This document shows positions 62,993 to 63,172 of a stretch of 63,172 nucleotides of DNA, piece by piece. The DNA comes from Eubacteriales bacterium OttesenSCG-928-K08. GTDB lineage: Bacteria > Bacillota > Clostridia > Christensenellales > CAG-138. Position 1 is the first letter of the stretch. Each line of letters opens with the position of its first letter. A model generated the notes under the pieces. The model saw only the letters and a program-made list of their open reading frames with translations. It was not told the origin of the DNA and did not search any database. Both the position numbers and the translations under genes were made by a program. The stretch lies in assembly GCA_030266105.1 (NCBI GenBank), contig JAJDHH010000008.1, positions 1 through 63,172 of the forward strand, read 5' to 3'.

Positions 62993-63172
62993 CTACCCAG
63001 CAACCTATTTGGTCACAAAATAACTCCTGCTTATAGTACTGCATTTTATTTGCGGATGCAAGAGTTATTTGAGTTTTATTCAGTATTCTTAGCGATAAGG
63101 CGTATTATATTCGCTTTCCTAATAGCTAAAAAATGCGCGTAGGCATAAGCCTAGCTTTCATGAAGAAGCTCT

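Overview
This window looks like a chromosome segment of an endospore-forming, anaerobic, low-to-mid GC Bacillota, most probably a Clostridia-class organism. The evidence is gpr, spoIIP and a spoIVFA/spoIVFB-like pair, a BofC-like protein, a clostridial-type glycogen cluster (glgB-glgC-glgD-glgA), a T-box leader, a BirA box, strong G-rich Shine-Dalgarno sites and many sigma-A-type promoters. No rRNA, tRNA, CRISPR array, insertion sequence or prophage was seen. The species cannot be named from the sequence alone.

Layout. 1-3.1 kb: the 5' part of an iron(III)-type ABC permease gene (minus strand) behind a strong promoter and a 16-bp LacI-type operator, then a lone hypB. 3.2-6.9 kb: a minus-strand MacB-like export operon (HlyD adaptor, ATPase, FtsX permease). 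7.1-10.8 kb: a DUF421/DUF4363 pair, a MOSC protein, a glycine-rich membrane protein next to pspA, and a small unknown gene. 10.75-15.9 kb: an aldo/keto reductase with ferredoxin domain, a PASTA protein, a CI/LexA-like repressor divergent from a 63-residue membrane peptide gene, an orphan solute-binding lipoprotein and BirA-controlled bioY. 16-25.4 kb: DUF2156, yajC, a second MacB-like cluster in which a CARDB/S-layer-like secreted protein takes the adaptor position, a C_GCAxxG_C_C protein, tyrS, a YigZ-like gene and ilvE. 25.5-33.5 kb: a second CARDB-like membrane protein, DUF2461, a BofC-like protein, queA, an acyl-CoA synthetase behind a T-box, a deformylase and an OGG1-type glycosylase. 33.5-42.9 kb: a marR-controlled heterodimeric ABC exporter, a polar amino acid ABC importer, galE and an Eis-like acetyltransferase. 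42.9-49.1 kb: the glycogen operon. 49.1-63.2 kb: O-acetylhomoserine sulfhydrylase, gpr-spoIIP, lpd, a DUF3810 protease-like protein, a sugar isomerase-like gene, pgi, a sugar-binding lipoprotein, rodA, spoIVFA/spoIVFB-like genes and gap.

How the genes work together. Carbon storage and central sugar metabolism (glg operon, pgi, gap, galE) lie beside sporulation and envelope genes (gpr, spoIIP, rodA, spoIVFA/B, bofC-like, PASTA, pspA). The most unusual signal is a T-box leader at about 31.67-31.94 kb on the minus strand. It reads best as a valine (GUC) specifier with a UGGU acceptor-binding bulge, and it controls only an AMP-forming acyl-CoA synthetase. T-boxes normally sense uncharged tRNA for aminoacyl-tRNA synthetase or amino acid biosynthesis and transport genes. 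This arrangement therefore suggests that the synthetase activates a branched-chain acid such as isobutyrate for valine synthesis by reductive carboxylation, ending at an IlvE like the one encoded 6 kb away. Other notable points are a LexA-fold repressor whose Ser/Lys dyad is replaced by Cys/Arg, an export cluster with a CARDB-like protein where the adaptor normally sits, and lysine-rich disordered tails on two glycogen enzymes.
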